Source: Planctomycetales bacterium (lineage in GTDB: Bacteria > Planctomycetota > Planctomycetia > Pirellulales > Lacipirellulaceae). Taken from it: a DNA stretch of 53,619 nt. Below, in pieces: positions 1 through 8,498 of this stretch. How positions within the stretch are numbered: position 1 is the stretch's first letter; each line of letters opens with the position of its first letter. The stretch is taken from positions 1 through 53,619 of the forward strand of contig JAGQOW010000016.1 in NCBI GenBank assembly GCA_020427155.1, given 5' to 3'. The notes beneath the pieces were generated by a model. The model searched no databases. It was given only the letters and a program-made list of their open reading frames with translations, and was not told the DNA's origin. The position numbers were made by a program, and so were the translations under genes.

Positions 1-401
1 CGGACGACCTTGACGCACTGGTGCTGTGGGACAACGGCGACGGTGTTTATCAGCCAACTAACGGTCCTTACAGCTGGGCTGTGGCAGGCGGCACCGACAT
101 GCTGCTCTTTTCGGTACGTCGCGGCTCGGCGTTGATCGGCACGATTGACGCGATCCTGGGTGTGCCCATCGAGGAAGGCGACATTCTTGTGCCATTTGCT
201 TTCAGCACGCCGGGAATCTTTGTTCCTGCCGAAGCAATCGGCCTGGCGACGTTGCGTACGAATGGCGTAACCGCAACTTTTCAGGGATTTGGCGACGATC
301 TCGACGGGCTTGATGTGATCGAGCGAGTTGTTCCCGAGCCAACGACTTTGGCGCTAGCCGGGATGGGATTGGCTGGCGTGCTCTGGCGTCGCCGCCGCTA
401 G
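1..401 (+). CDS. PEP-CTERM sorting domain protein, 5' truncated
   Basis: The reading frame is already open at base 3 and runs to the TAG stop at 399-401, so the gene begins outside the window. The visible 132 or so residues match the C-terminal third of the complete protein at 2266-3504: both share a DDLDALVLW block, a DMLLFSVRRGSA block, PIEEGDIL, an ATxRTNG stretch and a GD-x-LD-x-LDV stretch. The end is a standard PEP-CTERM tail: VPEP, a hydrophobic span of about 18 residues, then RRRR. Proteins with this tail are exported by Sec and are thought to be anchored or processed by an exosortase at the cell envelope. The fold and role of the body are unknown. It heads a same-strand run of related secreted proteins. 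Confidence 0.88.
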   Translation, partial: DDLDALVLWDNGDGVYQPTNGPYSWAVAGGTDMLLFSVRRGSALIGTIDAILGVPIEEGDILVPFAFSTPGIFVPAEAIGLATLRTNGVTATFQGFGDDLDGLDVIERVVPEPTTLALAGMGLAGVLWRRRR

Positions 402-599
402 CAACTGCGGAGGCGATAACGCCTTCACTTTCCATGAGTCCGGGATGATCAGACTACGGCCCGATCATCCCGGGCGAAGGAAGTGATCAGAATCAGCATT
501 GTTTTGAATGGTTCGGGGAATGCAGAAAGCAACGGCAACACATGCGAAGTCAAACGGCGGAGACACGTTTTTCGCGATAGCGGCAGAAAAGGAGACGAC

Positions 600-1358
600 A
601 TGATGGCTCGACGAACTGAATTCACTGGCATTGTTGTCGCGATAGCTATTACATGCTGGATTGCTCCGGCACATGGAGTGAATCTTCTGACGAACGGCAG
701 TTTTGAGATCTGGTCAGGGGGGTATACTCCCACGACGCAACCGGACCGGATATTCAATGACCTGACGCTTTCTGTACCTGGCTGGAACTTTGCGATTGGG
801 CTCAGTTCGGACATTTATCGCGATAAGAATGCTACTGGCGCCCAGTCGAGTTACTACGACGCAGCGCACGGCGATTATCTGGCCGGCTCGGGAAGTTTTC
901 AGACGACGCACGAGGGAATCAGCCAGACATTTACGGTAGCACCGAACACCACATACCAGCTTTCGTTTGAGATGGCGCCCGGGGGACTGAACTATAGCGG
1001 CAGCTGGATCGAGAATGCCACCCTCGGTTCGAGTTGGCTGGTCGAGCTTACCGGGGCGTTGCCTAGTGCTGTGAGCAACACGTTCAACACGAATCTGGCC
1101 CACTTCAACGCCACGGGGACGACCAATCCGCTGGCTTGGACACCGCAGACGCTTTCGTTCACGAGTAATGCGGTGGGAGGGAGCGTGTTGCTGAAGTTTA
1201 CCGCTTTCGGGGACCTGACGCATGTGTTTCTAGACAACGTAGTCGTGGAGCGTATGGTCGTCCCTGAACCTGGTGTGGCGGGCCTGCTGTTGGCCGGCAC
1301 CGTTGGGCTGGGAGTGGTGCGAAGACTTCATCGCGGCGGTGGTCGCGGGATTGCTTAG
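600..1358 (+). CDS. PEP-CTERM protein with DUF642-like (choice-of-anchor) domain
   Basis: A 252-residue secreted protein. I start at ATG 600 because an AAAGGAGAC ribosome binding site lies just upstream and a signal peptide (hydrophobic IVVAIAITCWIAP, cleavage near AHG) follows at once; the frame is open further upstream but lacks these signs. After the signal come NLLTNGSFE, PGWNF and a GISQTFTVAPNTTYQLSFEM stretch, typical of DUF642 or choice-of-anchor beta-sandwich proteins, which are carbohydrate-binding-like. The C-terminus has VVPEP and a hydrophobic span but ends RRLHRGGGRGIA, longer and less compact than the usual RRRR tail. Function is not known; the beta-sandwich assignment is by motif only. 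Confidence 0.85.
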   Translation: MMARRTEFTGIVVAIAITCWIAPAHGVNLLTNGSFEIWSGGYTPTTQPDRIFNDLTLSVPGWNFAIGLSSDIYRDKNATGAQSSYYDAAHGDYLAGSGSFQTTHEGISQTFTVAPNTTYQLSFEMAPGGLNYSGSWIENATLGSSWLVELTGALPSAVSNTFNTNLAHFNATGTTNPLAWTPQTLSFTSNAVGGSVLLKFTAFGDLTHVFLDNVVVERMVVPEPGVAGLLLAGTVGLGVVRRLHRGGGRGIA

Positions 1359-1555
1359 ACAAATAGATACGCAGTAGCAGACGCTTGCAGAGGCGAAACA
1401 GAGAGGAGCAAACACGGGCGGAGATTGACAGCTACCGAAAGTTAACACAGGAATCAACGATCGCCAGAGGCGAGGAGGGTTTTGCCCTAGATAGTTTAGC
1501 GAGTTTTCAAGCAGAAACCATTTTACTTCAACTTCAAACATAGAGAGATTGACTC

Positions 1556-2194
1556 ATGAACATTAAGTCCCTACTAGTAACAGCTCTGGTCGTTAGCTTG
1601 CTTTTTTCTTCTGCCGCATTGGCGGTTCCCATCAGCGGGCTATACAACACGGGGGTTGATAATCTCGGCAATGCCTTGGTGCCTGCCGGTGTGCCCGACC
1701 CGCATTACAGCGTCATCGCATCTCCCTCAGGTCCGTTCACGCCTGTCACGGTAGATGCTGCGAACTATCCCTTTCCGTATTGGATATCGAACAACGCGTT
1801 TTCCAGGTGGATTGGTCCCGCGGCAACCTACGCTAATGGACCTGCAGGGAACTACACCTATCGAACTACGTTCTCGCTTCCAGGTGCCGCGATTCTTAGC
1901 TCGGTCTCGATCTCGGGTTTGTGGGGAACCGACGATCCAGGAACCGACATTCTGATCAACGGTGCTTCCACCTCACAAACTTCACTGGGCTTCACGTCGT
2001 TGACATCCTTTTCGATCACCAGCGGCTTTGTGACCGGTTTGAATACGATTGACTTCTTACTGACCAACGCCGGCGGCCCGACGGGGCTGCGCGTGGACCA
2101 GATTCAGGGCAGCTACCAGGTACCAGAGCCGACTGGTCTGGTGACCGCGCTGGCCGGGGCGCTGTTGATGCTGCGAAGAAGGTTTCGCAGCTAG
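1556..2194 (+). CDS. PEP-CTERM protein, function unknown
   Basis: A 212-residue secreted protein. ATG 1556 follows AGAGAGATTG and opens a clear signal peptide ending ALA-VP. The mature N-terminus reads VPISGLY, also found in the PEP-CTERM proteins at 6925 (VPISGLY) and 3561 (FPIKGLY), although the bodies differ. The middle is rich in Gly, Ser and Thr with alternating hydrophobics (for example SSVSISGLWGTDDPGTDILI), suggesting a beta-sandwich; a galactose-binding-like lectin fold is possible but not shown. The tail is VPEP, a hydrophobic span and RRRFRS. It is the third gene of the array, with about 200 bases of non-coding DNA upstream. Confidence 0.87.
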   Translation: MNIKSLLVTALVVSLLFSSAALAVPISGLYNTGVDNLGNALVPAGVPDPHYSVIASPSGPFTPVTVDAANYPFPYWISNNAFSRWIGPAATYANGPAGNYTYRTTFSLPGAAILSSVSISGLWGTDDPGTDILINGASTSQTSLGFTSLTSFSITSGFVTGLNTIDFLLTNAGGPTGLRVDQIQGSYQVPEPTGLVTALAGALLMLRRRFRS

Positions 2195-2265
2195 GTGTGT
2201 GAGGCAGAAAGCTTTTTCGATTAGTCCCATAGAAGTCTTCGTTGCATTACTAAGGAAATCAAATC

Positions 2266-3504
2266 ATGAAGCGATATCTCGTTTATTCGTTGTGCTCGCT
2301 ATCGATGCTGGCTGTGCATCTTCTGGCACCAACCAGCATGAGAGTTCATGCCGCATCGCCGACTTACTCGGTCGATGTTCAGAGCGCTGCAGTTCCCGGG
2401 TTCATTAGCGATGGGGACATCCTGACGCCGAATGGTGCGGGGAACTTTTCTCCTCCCAATGTCTTGATTCCACAGCCTTTGATCGGTTTCTTTCCTACGC
2501 CGAACTCTGCCGAGCTCGATGCTCTGTCGTATGGGACTGAACCGATGTTGATGAACGGGCCATTGGTACAGCATCGGTGGACCTTTTCGGTCGACGAGTT
2601 TGCCGTCGGCCGACCGGGCGCTCCGGGACCATCGGTTACAACGGAAGGTGCTTATGGCAATCAGCAAGCCGCTGCTGATATCTACAGCACAACCTTGGGG
2701 GCAGGGCCTGTAGCTCCCAGCCTGGGCGTGAATATCGGCCTGTTCGACGGCGATGGAGGGTTCACGCTTCCGTTTGCGTCCCAGGGGCTGAATCTCCGCG
2801 AGCCAAATCCGCCGACGGTCAATGGCCAGGATGCAGGCGACAATCTGGACGCCTGGGATTTGGATCAACAGGTGAGCCAGGGCGTGGTTGGAGCGCCGTT
2901 TAACGTGCCGATCTACTATTCGTTGGACTCGGCTTTTATTGATCCTCTGGACTTTCCCAACAACACGGGCACGGCCCAGGGCAACGGTTTTGTTGGCGGC
3001 GACGTGTTGGTGTCGTACTCAGCAGGTGGCCCGACTAACGTGTTTGCCCAGGCCTTTCAGTTGGGACTCGACCACAATGGCCCCGACACCGACGATCTCG
3101 ACGCGCTAGTGCTGTGGGAGAACGGAGATGGATTATTCAGCCCCTCGACCGCCCCGTATAGTTGGCTCAACGGTCTGGACGACATGTTGCTGTTCTCGGT
3201 GCGTCGCGGTTCGGCAGTGATTGGGCAGTTCGACTCGCTGCAGGGATTGCCGATTGAAGAAGGCGATATTCTCATGCCTCCGACAGTTCCTGGCGGTTTG
3301 CCAGGGATTTTCGTCACGGCAGAGTCGTTGGGGCTGGCCACGTTTAGGACGAATGGCACAGCGGACACGTTTCAAGGACACGGCGACGAGCTGGATGCGC
3401 TGGATGTGCAGCAAACGCAAGTTCCCGAGCCTGGAACCTTGGGGATGGGGGCGTTGGCACTGCTTCGCATGCTTGTCCGCAGAAAGCGAACAGCCGGGCT
3501 TTAA
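2266..3504 (+). CDS. PEP-CTERM protein, full-length paralogue of the truncated gene at 1-401
   Basis: A 412-residue secreted protein starting at ATG 2266 behind AAGGAAATC. The signal peptide ends near VHAAS. Its last 140 or so residues align closely with the truncated protein at the window start, so the two are tandem paralogues. The body has several Asp-rich turns (LFDGDGG, DDLDALVLWENGDG, GDELDALDV) that could bind calcium, an inference from composition only. The C-terminus is VPEP, a weakly hydrophobic span and RRKRTAGL. I do not recognise a catalytic motif. Role: probably an envelope or extracellular matrix protein. Confidence 0.88.
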   Translation: MKRYLVYSLCSLSMLAVHLLAPTSMRVHAASPTYSVDVQSAAVPGFISDGDILTPNGAGNFSPPNVLIPQPLIGFFPTPNSAELDALSYGTEPMLMNGPLVQHRWTFSVDEFAVGRPGAPGPSVTTEGAYGNQQAAADIYSTTLGAGPVAPSLGVNIGLFDGDGGFTLPFASQGLNLREPNPPTVNGQDAGDNLDAWDLDQQVSQGVVGAPFNVPIYYSLDSAFIDPLDFPNNTGTAQGNGFVGGDVLVSYSAGGPTNVFAQAFQLGLDHNGPDTDDLDALVLWENGDGLFSPSTAPYSWLNGLDDMLLFSVRRGSAVIGQFDSLQGLPIEEGDILMPPTVPGGLPGIFVTAESLGLATFRTNGTADTFQGHGDELDALDVQQTQVPEPGTLGMGALALLRMLVRRKRTAGL

Positions 3505-3560
3505 CCAGTTTTTGATTTCTTCCAGTTCATCATTCCTTGGCATTCAAAAAGGCCACTACT

Positions 3561-4238
3561 ATGAACAGCAAACAGCTCTTAATCGCATTGACTATCTGCT
3601 TCGGTCCGATGGTCGCAAATACATTTGCGTTTCCGATCAAAGGGCTCTATTTGGACGATCCCACACTTTGCGACAGTCACCCTCAAACCACGTTTGGTCA
3701 TGAGATAGGCGACGCGGCGGTCTTTCCACCCAATGAAGCAATCCTGGTGCAATCGACCAACACGAGCAACGTGATATGCGTTGCGGACGACGGTTTCCCC
3801 AATGATTTTCTCGTCAGGATCACCAATGTTAGCGGAAATAGTTGGAAAGATCTGTTTTTTGTCGTGGATGGGGGAGTAAGCGTCGGCAATGTGGACGGCT
3901 ATATCGAAGATACAACCTTCCCGGGATTGAACCTGGCGTTCAAGATCGACAATGTTGGCTTGAACAAGAATTTGATCGCGGGCGATACGAACAACAATCT
4001 GATATTCGAGCCGGGCGAGGCGTGGGAGTTTCTGCTCACAAACTTTGTGGCCCCGGCAAATCTTCCCCCGTTCCCTGTCTTGGGCTCAGTAGGGCTTTTT
4101 TCGGATAGCTCGAACATTGACGGCGGCTCGAACGCCAGCATCGTGGCCAATCTCGTTCCCGAGCCCAGCGCCATGGCGATTGCTTTGGCCATCTCGAGCG
4201 GGATAGTGCTACGAAGGAGGAACAGACTTTTCCAATGA
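3561..4238 (+). CDS. PEP-CTERM protein, group B paralogue
   Basis: A 225-residue secreted protein. The frame is open from a TTG at 3537, but ATG 3561 is preferred because the signal peptide (LLIALTICFGPMVANTFA) begins directly after it. The mature region begins FPIKGLY and contains CDSHP and, later, a VICVADDG-FPNDF block followed by NVSGNSW-DLFFV and an EPGE-W-F-L block. The same blocks recur in the proteins at 6925 and, more diverged, at 4346, defining a three-member group. The two conserved Cys suggest a disulfide (inference). The tail is LVPEP, a hydrophobic span and LRRRNRLFQ. Function unknown. Confidence 0.87.
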   Translation: MNSKQLLIALTICFGPMVANTFAFPIKGLYLDDPTLCDSHPQTTFGHEIGDAAVFPPNEAILVQSTNTSNVICVADDGFPNDFLVRITNVSGNSWKDLFFVVDGGVSVGNVDGYIEDTTFPGLNLAFKIDNVGLNKNLIAGDTNNNLIFEPGEAWEFLLTNFVAPANLPPFPVLGSVGLFSDSSNIDGGSNASIVANLVPEPSAMAIALAISSGIVLRRRNRLFQ

Positions 4239-4296
4239 GAGAGACACAATCTGACGACGAAGCCAAATCTGAATGGATTTCATAACACACTCGAGT

Positions 4297-4311
4297 CGGC
4301 CTTGAAGGCCG
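4297..4311. repeat. Short palindrome upstream of the 4346 gene
   Basis: CGGCCTT, one base, AAGGCCG: a 7-bp perfect inverted repeat about 35 bases before ATG 4346 and 59 bases after the previous stop. No T-run follows, so it is not a classical terminator. It may be a weak hairpin in the leader or an operator; I cannot tell which. Confidence 0.4.
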
Positions 4312-4345
4312 GCACTGAATTATCCTCTCACCACGGAGAAGTCTC

Positions 4346-5050
4346 ATGTCTATTCGCAGTTTCACTTTATCCATGCTGGCCATCGCCAGTGCTATCGTTC
4401 TGAGCAGTCGAACTCAGGCCTCGCCGACCCAGGTAGTACATAACGATACGCCGCAATGCGACTTTCTTTTCATCCCCTTCGATGTCGAAGAAATCGGACA
4501 CTTTGCTGAGTTTCCAGCGAACGAGTCGCTCGATGCATTTGATATGGGACCAACGCCCTTTATCCCTTGTCCTCCTAGCAACATTTCACTGCTACCCGAG
4601 ATGCTCGTGGAGATTCGAAATCTTTCGGGAAGGGCTTGGAACGAAGTTTGGTACGTGGCCGATCGGGAGACGTCGATCACGAACTTTGATGGCGAGGCAA
4701 ACGAATTCCCTTTTCTTCCAGTGCAGGAAGCATTCCGTTTGGACCACATTGTTTCCGATCCAGGCGGAAGTCACCATCCGCTGGTTTTTGAAAGCATGAC
4801 TTTTGACGGCATCTGGGAAGTTGGCGAGACGTGGCAGTTTGTGCTTCAGGACTACACCAACACGTTCGGATTGCCTGCTTCGGCGATCACTTCGATCGGC
4901 GTAGGCGACGGTTCGAAGATGCCAGCCTCGGGGCTAGTCGACTCCTCAGGCAGCATCATCGGCATTCCACGATTGATTCCCGAGCCCGGGAGCTTGGCGC
5001 TGGCATTGCTCGGCGTAGGCGCAATCACCGCGACGCGTCGTCGTCGCTAG
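4346..5050 (+). CDS. PEP-CTERM protein, divergent group B paralogue
   Basis: A 234-residue secreted protein starting at ATG 4346 behind CGGAGAAG. The signal peptide ends near TQA. It keeps the plan of the group B proteins at 3561 and 6925: a Cys in TPQCDF, a FPANES block where they have FP(P/V)(N/D)EA, a second Cys followed by a VEIRNLSGRAWNEVWYVAD block, and an EVGETWQFVL block near the end. It lacks the GLY motif at the mature N-terminus. The tail is IPEP, a hydrophobic span and TRRRR. A strong hairpin follows the stop codon. Function unknown. Confidence 0.87.
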   Translation: MSIRSFTLSMLAIASAIVLSSRTQASPTQVVHNDTPQCDFLFIPFDVEEIGHFAEFPANESLDAFDMGPTPFIPCPPSNISLLPEMLVEIRNLSGRAWNEVWYVADRETSITNFDGEANEFPFLPVQEAFRLDHIVSDPGGSHHPLVFESMTFDGIWEVGETWQFVLQDYTNTFGLPASAITSIGVGDGSKMPASGLVDSSGSIIGIPRLIPEPGSLALALLGVGAITATRRRR

Positions 5051-5073
5051 TCGACAGTCGATCGAGATGCCTG

Positions 5074-5102
5074 AGCCCCTGCTGGGGTTGCCAGCAGGGG
5101 CT
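5074..5102. terminator. Strong 12-bp hairpin between PEP-CTERM genes
   Basis: AGCCCCTGCTGG (5074-5085), a 5-base loop and CCAGCAGGGGCT (5091-5102) form a perfect GC-rich stem 24 bases after the stop of the 4346 gene. There is no T-run after it, so it departs from a canonical intrinsic terminator. It may stabilise mRNA 3' ends or terminate inefficiently, separating the expression of the genes on either side. Confidence 0.55.
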
Positions 5103-5164
5103 GAGACGAAGGCCTGCCATTGCCAATATGGAATTCACAAGAAACGACTACCTTGGAGAGACTC

Positions 5165-6103
5165 ATGAAAATCAGTAAGACGCTTTTGGCTGTCACAACA
5201 TGCCTGCTCTTGATTGCCGATTCGGCCCAAGCCTATCTGGGCGGTTTTGAATCGGGTGACGGTTATCACACCGGCAGTCCGTTGGGCTCGAACTTGGGTG
5301 CACGAGATGTGACCCGTTACAACGCCGGCGAGTATGGTCTGAATAATGGCGGCCCTGGCGGCGGGCCGGCGTTGATTCCCGTTGATACAGGATTGTGGCG
5401 CGTCATCGCTGGTGGCAGGCTCCTGAACCAACCGAGCGATTACTACGTGATTCAGCATCCGGCCCCCGTCGGACATTCCTCGCCCAACGTCTTGGGCATG
5501 ACTACGGGCAACTCAACACCCTACGTGGGAGTGGATACAGAGTACCAGTACGATTTCGACTCCAGAGATTTTGACGGCAACGTTCCAAGTTCGTTATCCA
5601 ACTCGGTCGTCGATGCGGAGTTTTATTGGTGCCCGTCGAATACCGGTGTGGGCGGTTTTTCTTCGACGCTGACAGACCCTGGCGCGACGATTCAGATTCA
5701 AGACAGCGCTGGAACCAACTTCTTTGAGATCGGCAGCTACGGGGCAGCGGAGTCGATCGCGTACCGGTTGTTAGGCGGTACATGGATCAGTGCCGGCTTC
5801 AATTCATCGGGCGATTTCGATCGGATTAATCTCACGTTCGATCTGCTGAACGACACAGTGAGCTTTTCGTTCTTTCAAACGATTGGCGCCACCAACAACG
5901 TAGTGCTCACCAATGCCGCGCTTGGCACGAACATGGATTACCTGGGACATCTTGCCCTGACGATGAAAGCGGAGAATTCGAAGAACTATCTCGACGATGT
6001 GGACTTCCGAGTCAACCAAGCGAACGTACCAGAGCCGACGAGTGCTGTGCTTTTGCTGGCCGGACTAGTCGGGGCATTGGCACTTCGTCGCAGATCGTGC
6101 TGA
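5165..6103 (+). CDS. PEP-CTERM protein, function unknown
   Basis: A 312-residue secreted protein. I choose ATG 5165 rather than an in-frame ATG at 5120 because GGAGAG lies 9 bases before it and the signal peptide (MKISKTLLAVTTCLLLIADSAQA) starts there. The mature protein begins YLGGFESGDGY and is rich in Gly and aromatic residues. A later part (FDRINLTFDLLNDTVSFSFF) resembles the strands of concanavalin-like or LamG-like jelly rolls, but I cannot confirm this. The tail is VPEP, a hydrophobic span and ALRRRSC, with a terminal Cys that is unusual. Confidence 0.87.
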   Translation: MKISKTLLAVTTCLLLIADSAQAYLGGFESGDGYHTGSPLGSNLGARDVTRYNAGEYGLNNGGPGGGPALIPVDTGLWRVIAGGRLLNQPSDYYVIQHPAPVGHSSPNVLGMTTGNSTPYVGVDTEYQYDFDSRDFDGNVPSSLSNSVVDAEFYWCPSNTGVGGFSSTLTDPGATIQIQDSAGTNFFEIGSYGAAESIAYRLLGGTWISAGFNSSGDFDRINLTFDLLNDTVSFSFFQTIGATNNVVLTNAALGTNMDYLGHLALTMKAENSKNYLDDVDFRVNQANVPEPTSAVLLLAGLVGALALRRRSC

Positions 6104-6133
6104 GAAACTCAACTAGCTTCAACGTGAAAGCAA

Positions 6134-6874
6134 ATGACTATGAAATCTGTATTTACCGCAGCCGTAGTTGTGCTGACCATCCTGAGCGGAGACATCGCGC
6201 AAGCAAACATCCTTGTTCGCGTCGACTTGCAGCAGTCAGTCAATAATAACGGCGTATTAACAACCGATGAACCTACCGCGACGACTCAGAGCAGCAGCTT
6301 TGGCAGCGATGGCACCGACTTCTGGAACGCCGTCGAGAAGTCCGCAGGCGCACTGCCTACGCAGACGCTCAAAGCCAGCAACGCGCCGTTTGGGCCGACT
6401 GTCGCCCTATTGGACGTGTTTGGGTTGAATTTCACCGCGGGGCGGCAAGGTGTTCCCGAGCCGCTGCGTCACGACATGTTTCAGGCCACAAACACCAGCC
6501 CAGTTCCCTGGCAGGTAAGCGGCCTGGCTCCTAACTCGAGCTACGAACTTGTTCTTTACGGAGGACAGGACGTATTTGGGAGCAACACGGTCAATGACAC
6601 TCGTTTTGAACTTGATCTTGATGGCGACACGGTGCTCGATAGCACAACGATCATTTCCTATGCGAATGCAGCCGTCTATTTTCCCAGCGTTTTGACCGAT
6701 TCGACTGGAGTGCTCCGAGGTACTTTCGGGCAGGTGGCGGGCAATGATCCTGGGACCGGGTCTTGGCAAGGATTCCAACTTGCCGGTCCGGCGAGAATTC
6801 CAGAGCCATCCACCTTAATCATGCTAGCCATTGGGCTAGGCGGGGTAGCCTTATCGCAGAGGCGACGTCGCTAG
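6134..6874 (+). CDS. PEP-CTERM protein, function unknown
   Basis: A 246-residue secreted protein. ATG 6134 and ATG 6140 are both possible starts; either gives a signal peptide ending near AQA. The mature part begins NILVRVDLQQ and includes VSGLAPNSSYELVLYGGQD, a motif usual in planctomycete extracellular beta-sandwich domains, then an Asp-rich LDLDGDTVLD stretch. The tail is IPEP, a hydrophobic span and QRRRR. The gene is separated from the preceding one by 30 bases and from the next start by 50 bases, so co-transcription is likely. Confidence 0.87.
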   Translation: MTMKSVFTAAVVVLTILSGDIAQANILVRVDLQQSVNNNGVLTTDEPTATTQSSSFGSDGTDFWNAVEKSAGALPTQTLKASNAPFGPTVALLDVFGLNFTAGRQGVPEPLRHDMFQATNTSPVPWQVSGLAPNSSYELVLYGGQDVFGSNTVNDTRFELDLDGDTVLDSTTIISYANAAVYFPSVLTDSTGVLRGTFGQVAGNDPGTGSWQGFQLAGPARIPEPSTLIMLAIGLGGVALSQRRRR

Positions 6875-6924
6875 AAACCATACTTTGTTTGGCATCTTCA
6901 CTGACCTGTTTTGGGAGAATAACT

Positions 6925-7605
6925 GTGTCACATTCAACACTCCACGCATCGAACCGCTTGATTGCCCTTCTCGTCGTTACCTGTTTGGCTTCTCCGGCAA
7001 TGGCGGTACCGATTTCTGGGCTTTATACCGATCTGACCGACTGCGATAGCCATCCGGCGATAACTTTTGAGGAGGAGATTGGCGATCTTGCTGTGTTTCC
7101 GGTGGACGAAGCGATATTTGTTGGCTCGATGCCTACGTCAATCGTGATTTGTGTCGGCGACGACGGGGTGCCGAACGACTGGGAAGTGCGGATGACCAAT
7201 GTCAGTTCGAACAGCTTTGTCGATTTGTTCTTCGTGGCCGACGATGGAAATGGCGTAGGCAACCGAGATGGCCTGATCGAGGATGTCGCCAACGCGCCGG
7301 GCATTCGCAACGATGCATTTCGCATCGACAATATCGGCCTGAATCAGCCCTTGATTGGAGGCGACGACGGGGATCTGGTATTTGAGCCGGGGGAGAGTTG
7401 GACGTTCTTGGTAAGCAATTTCACCAACGTCGGTTCGATGCCGCCGAGCTTTTTGTCTCCCGGCGGGTTTGCGGGTTCCTCGACGGACCCTTTGTCCAAC
7501 GCCAGTATCGTGGCAAACCTGGCCAAGATTCCGGAACCGTCGACATGCTTGCTGGCCGCGTTTGCGTTGGGCATGGCCGCGATGCGACGCAGGCAGTTCA
7601 TTTGA
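6925..7605 (+). CDS. PEP-CTERM protein, group B paralogue
   Basis: A 226-residue secreted protein. The frame is open far upstream, inside the previous gene, but GTG 6925 is preferred: GGGAG lies 8 bases before it and the signal peptide (NRLIALLVVTCLASPAMA) follows shortly after. The mature protein begins VPISGLY and then CDSHP, and continues closely parallel to the protein at 3561 (VICVGDDGVPNDWEVRMTN, DLFFVADDG, DNIGLN, EPGESWTFLV, SNASIVANL). The tail is IPEP, a hydrophobic span and RRRQFI. The close match to 3561 suggests a fairly recent duplication within the array. Confidence 0.87.
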   Translation: MSHSTLHASNRLIALLVVTCLASPAMAVPISGLYTDLTDCDSHPAITFEEEIGDLAVFPVDEAIFVGSMPTSIVICVGDDGVPNDWEVRMTNVSSNSFVDLFFVADDGNGVGNRDGLIEDVANAPGIRNDAFRIDNIGLNQPLIGGDDGDLVFEPGESWTFLVSNFTNVGSMPPSFLSPGGFAGSSTDPLSNASIVANLAKIPEPSTCLLAAFALGMAAMRRRQFI

Positions 7606-7717
7606 ATGGAATAACTGACGTGATGCTGTTTGCAATTCACATGCAAGGGGCGCCTAAAGTCAAGAACAAACTCTGTATCGATAGAACGTATTCATCGCTA
7701 AAAAGGAAAATGACCTC

Positions 7718-8392
7718 ATGAGTTTCAAGCAAATCTTGCGAAGTAGTACCGTGGCAATTCTGTTTTCTTTTAATTCGACTCTTCTCGAAGCGGGGGAGAT
7801 TGTCGGATATACGCCTTATGCGGGAATCAATTCTGTCGCGGGAGTGGCAATTACTCCTCCTGTGGCGCCGAACAACGACGATGTGGCAGGAATCTCGCCA
7901 AATGACCTGTGGGTAACACAAAAACACTATGTTACCGTCGGAGCGGTCGACATTGTGTTCGACGTCGTGCCGACAGGCGGAGTCACGGAGTATTCGATAC
8001 GAGAAGGCGTAGACAATTCGACGGGGCTCGATTGGTCATCCTATGTCATCCAGTTGGGTTTCGGAGTAGGAGCTGGATTTGTGCCAACGTCGGCGGGTGA
8101 TGGGCTTGATTTTGATGCGTCGTCGTTCAATTCTCCGCCAGACTTTACGACGTTCTTTTCGACGGTCGACGAATATGAGAACGTATTGGTTGCCTATGGG
8201 GGATTGATGCCTAATGGTGCTTTTTCGATTCCCTACTTCCGGTTTTCTATTGATGTGCCTGACACTTTCTCGTCGTTCACGCTCCGCCAGTTTCCTGTCG
8301 CGGCCGTTCCTGAACCGGCTTCTGCTGGATTGGCTTTGGTGGCTGGCGTGGGGACTTGTGGAGTACTTTGGCGCCGGAGACGGGGCCAGTAG
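7718..8392 (+). CDS. PEP-CTERM protein, last of the array
   Basis: A 224-residue secreted protein starting at ATG 7718 behind AAAAGGAAAATG. The N-terminus has a hydrophobic signal (VAILFSFNSTLLEAG) that is less regular than its neighbours' signals. The body has alternating hydrophobic and polar residues and no motif I recognise. The tail is VPEP, a hydrophobic span and WRRRRGQ. A clear intrinsic terminator follows 24 bases after the stop and closes the array. Confidence 0.86.
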   Translation: MSFKQILRSSTVAILFSFNSTLLEAGEIVGYTPYAGINSVAGVAITPPVAPNNDDVAGISPNDLWVTQKHYVTVGAVDIVFDVVPTGGVTEYSIREGVDNSTGLDWSSYVIQLGFGVGAGFVPTSAGDGLDFDASSFNSPPDFTTFFSTVDEYENVLVAYGGLMPNGAFSIPYFRFSIDVPDTFSSFTLRQFPVAAVPEPASAGLALVAGVGTCGVLWRRRRGQ

Positions 8393-8416
8393 GCCAGCAC
8401 TTGACTCCGCAGCCTT

Positions 8417-8445
8417 AGCCCAGCGTCACTTGCCTGGGCTTTTTT
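8417..8445 (+). terminator. Intrinsic terminator of the PEP-CTERM array
   Basis: AGCCCAG (8417-8423), a 10-base loop and CTGGGCT (8434-8440), running directly into a six-T tract (8440-8445). The position just after the last PEP-CTERM stop fits termination of plus-strand transcription. The convergent cyclase gene ends at 8499. Confidence 0.8.
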
Positions 8446-8498
8446 GTTGCGCAGAGAGGATTGCGGTGGAGGGATGAGGCGAAATCCAGTGGGAGCGA

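Noticed and set aside
5074..5102. Canonical rho-independent terminator
   Set aside because: The stem is strong but lacks a T-run, so I list it only as a terminator-like hairpin.
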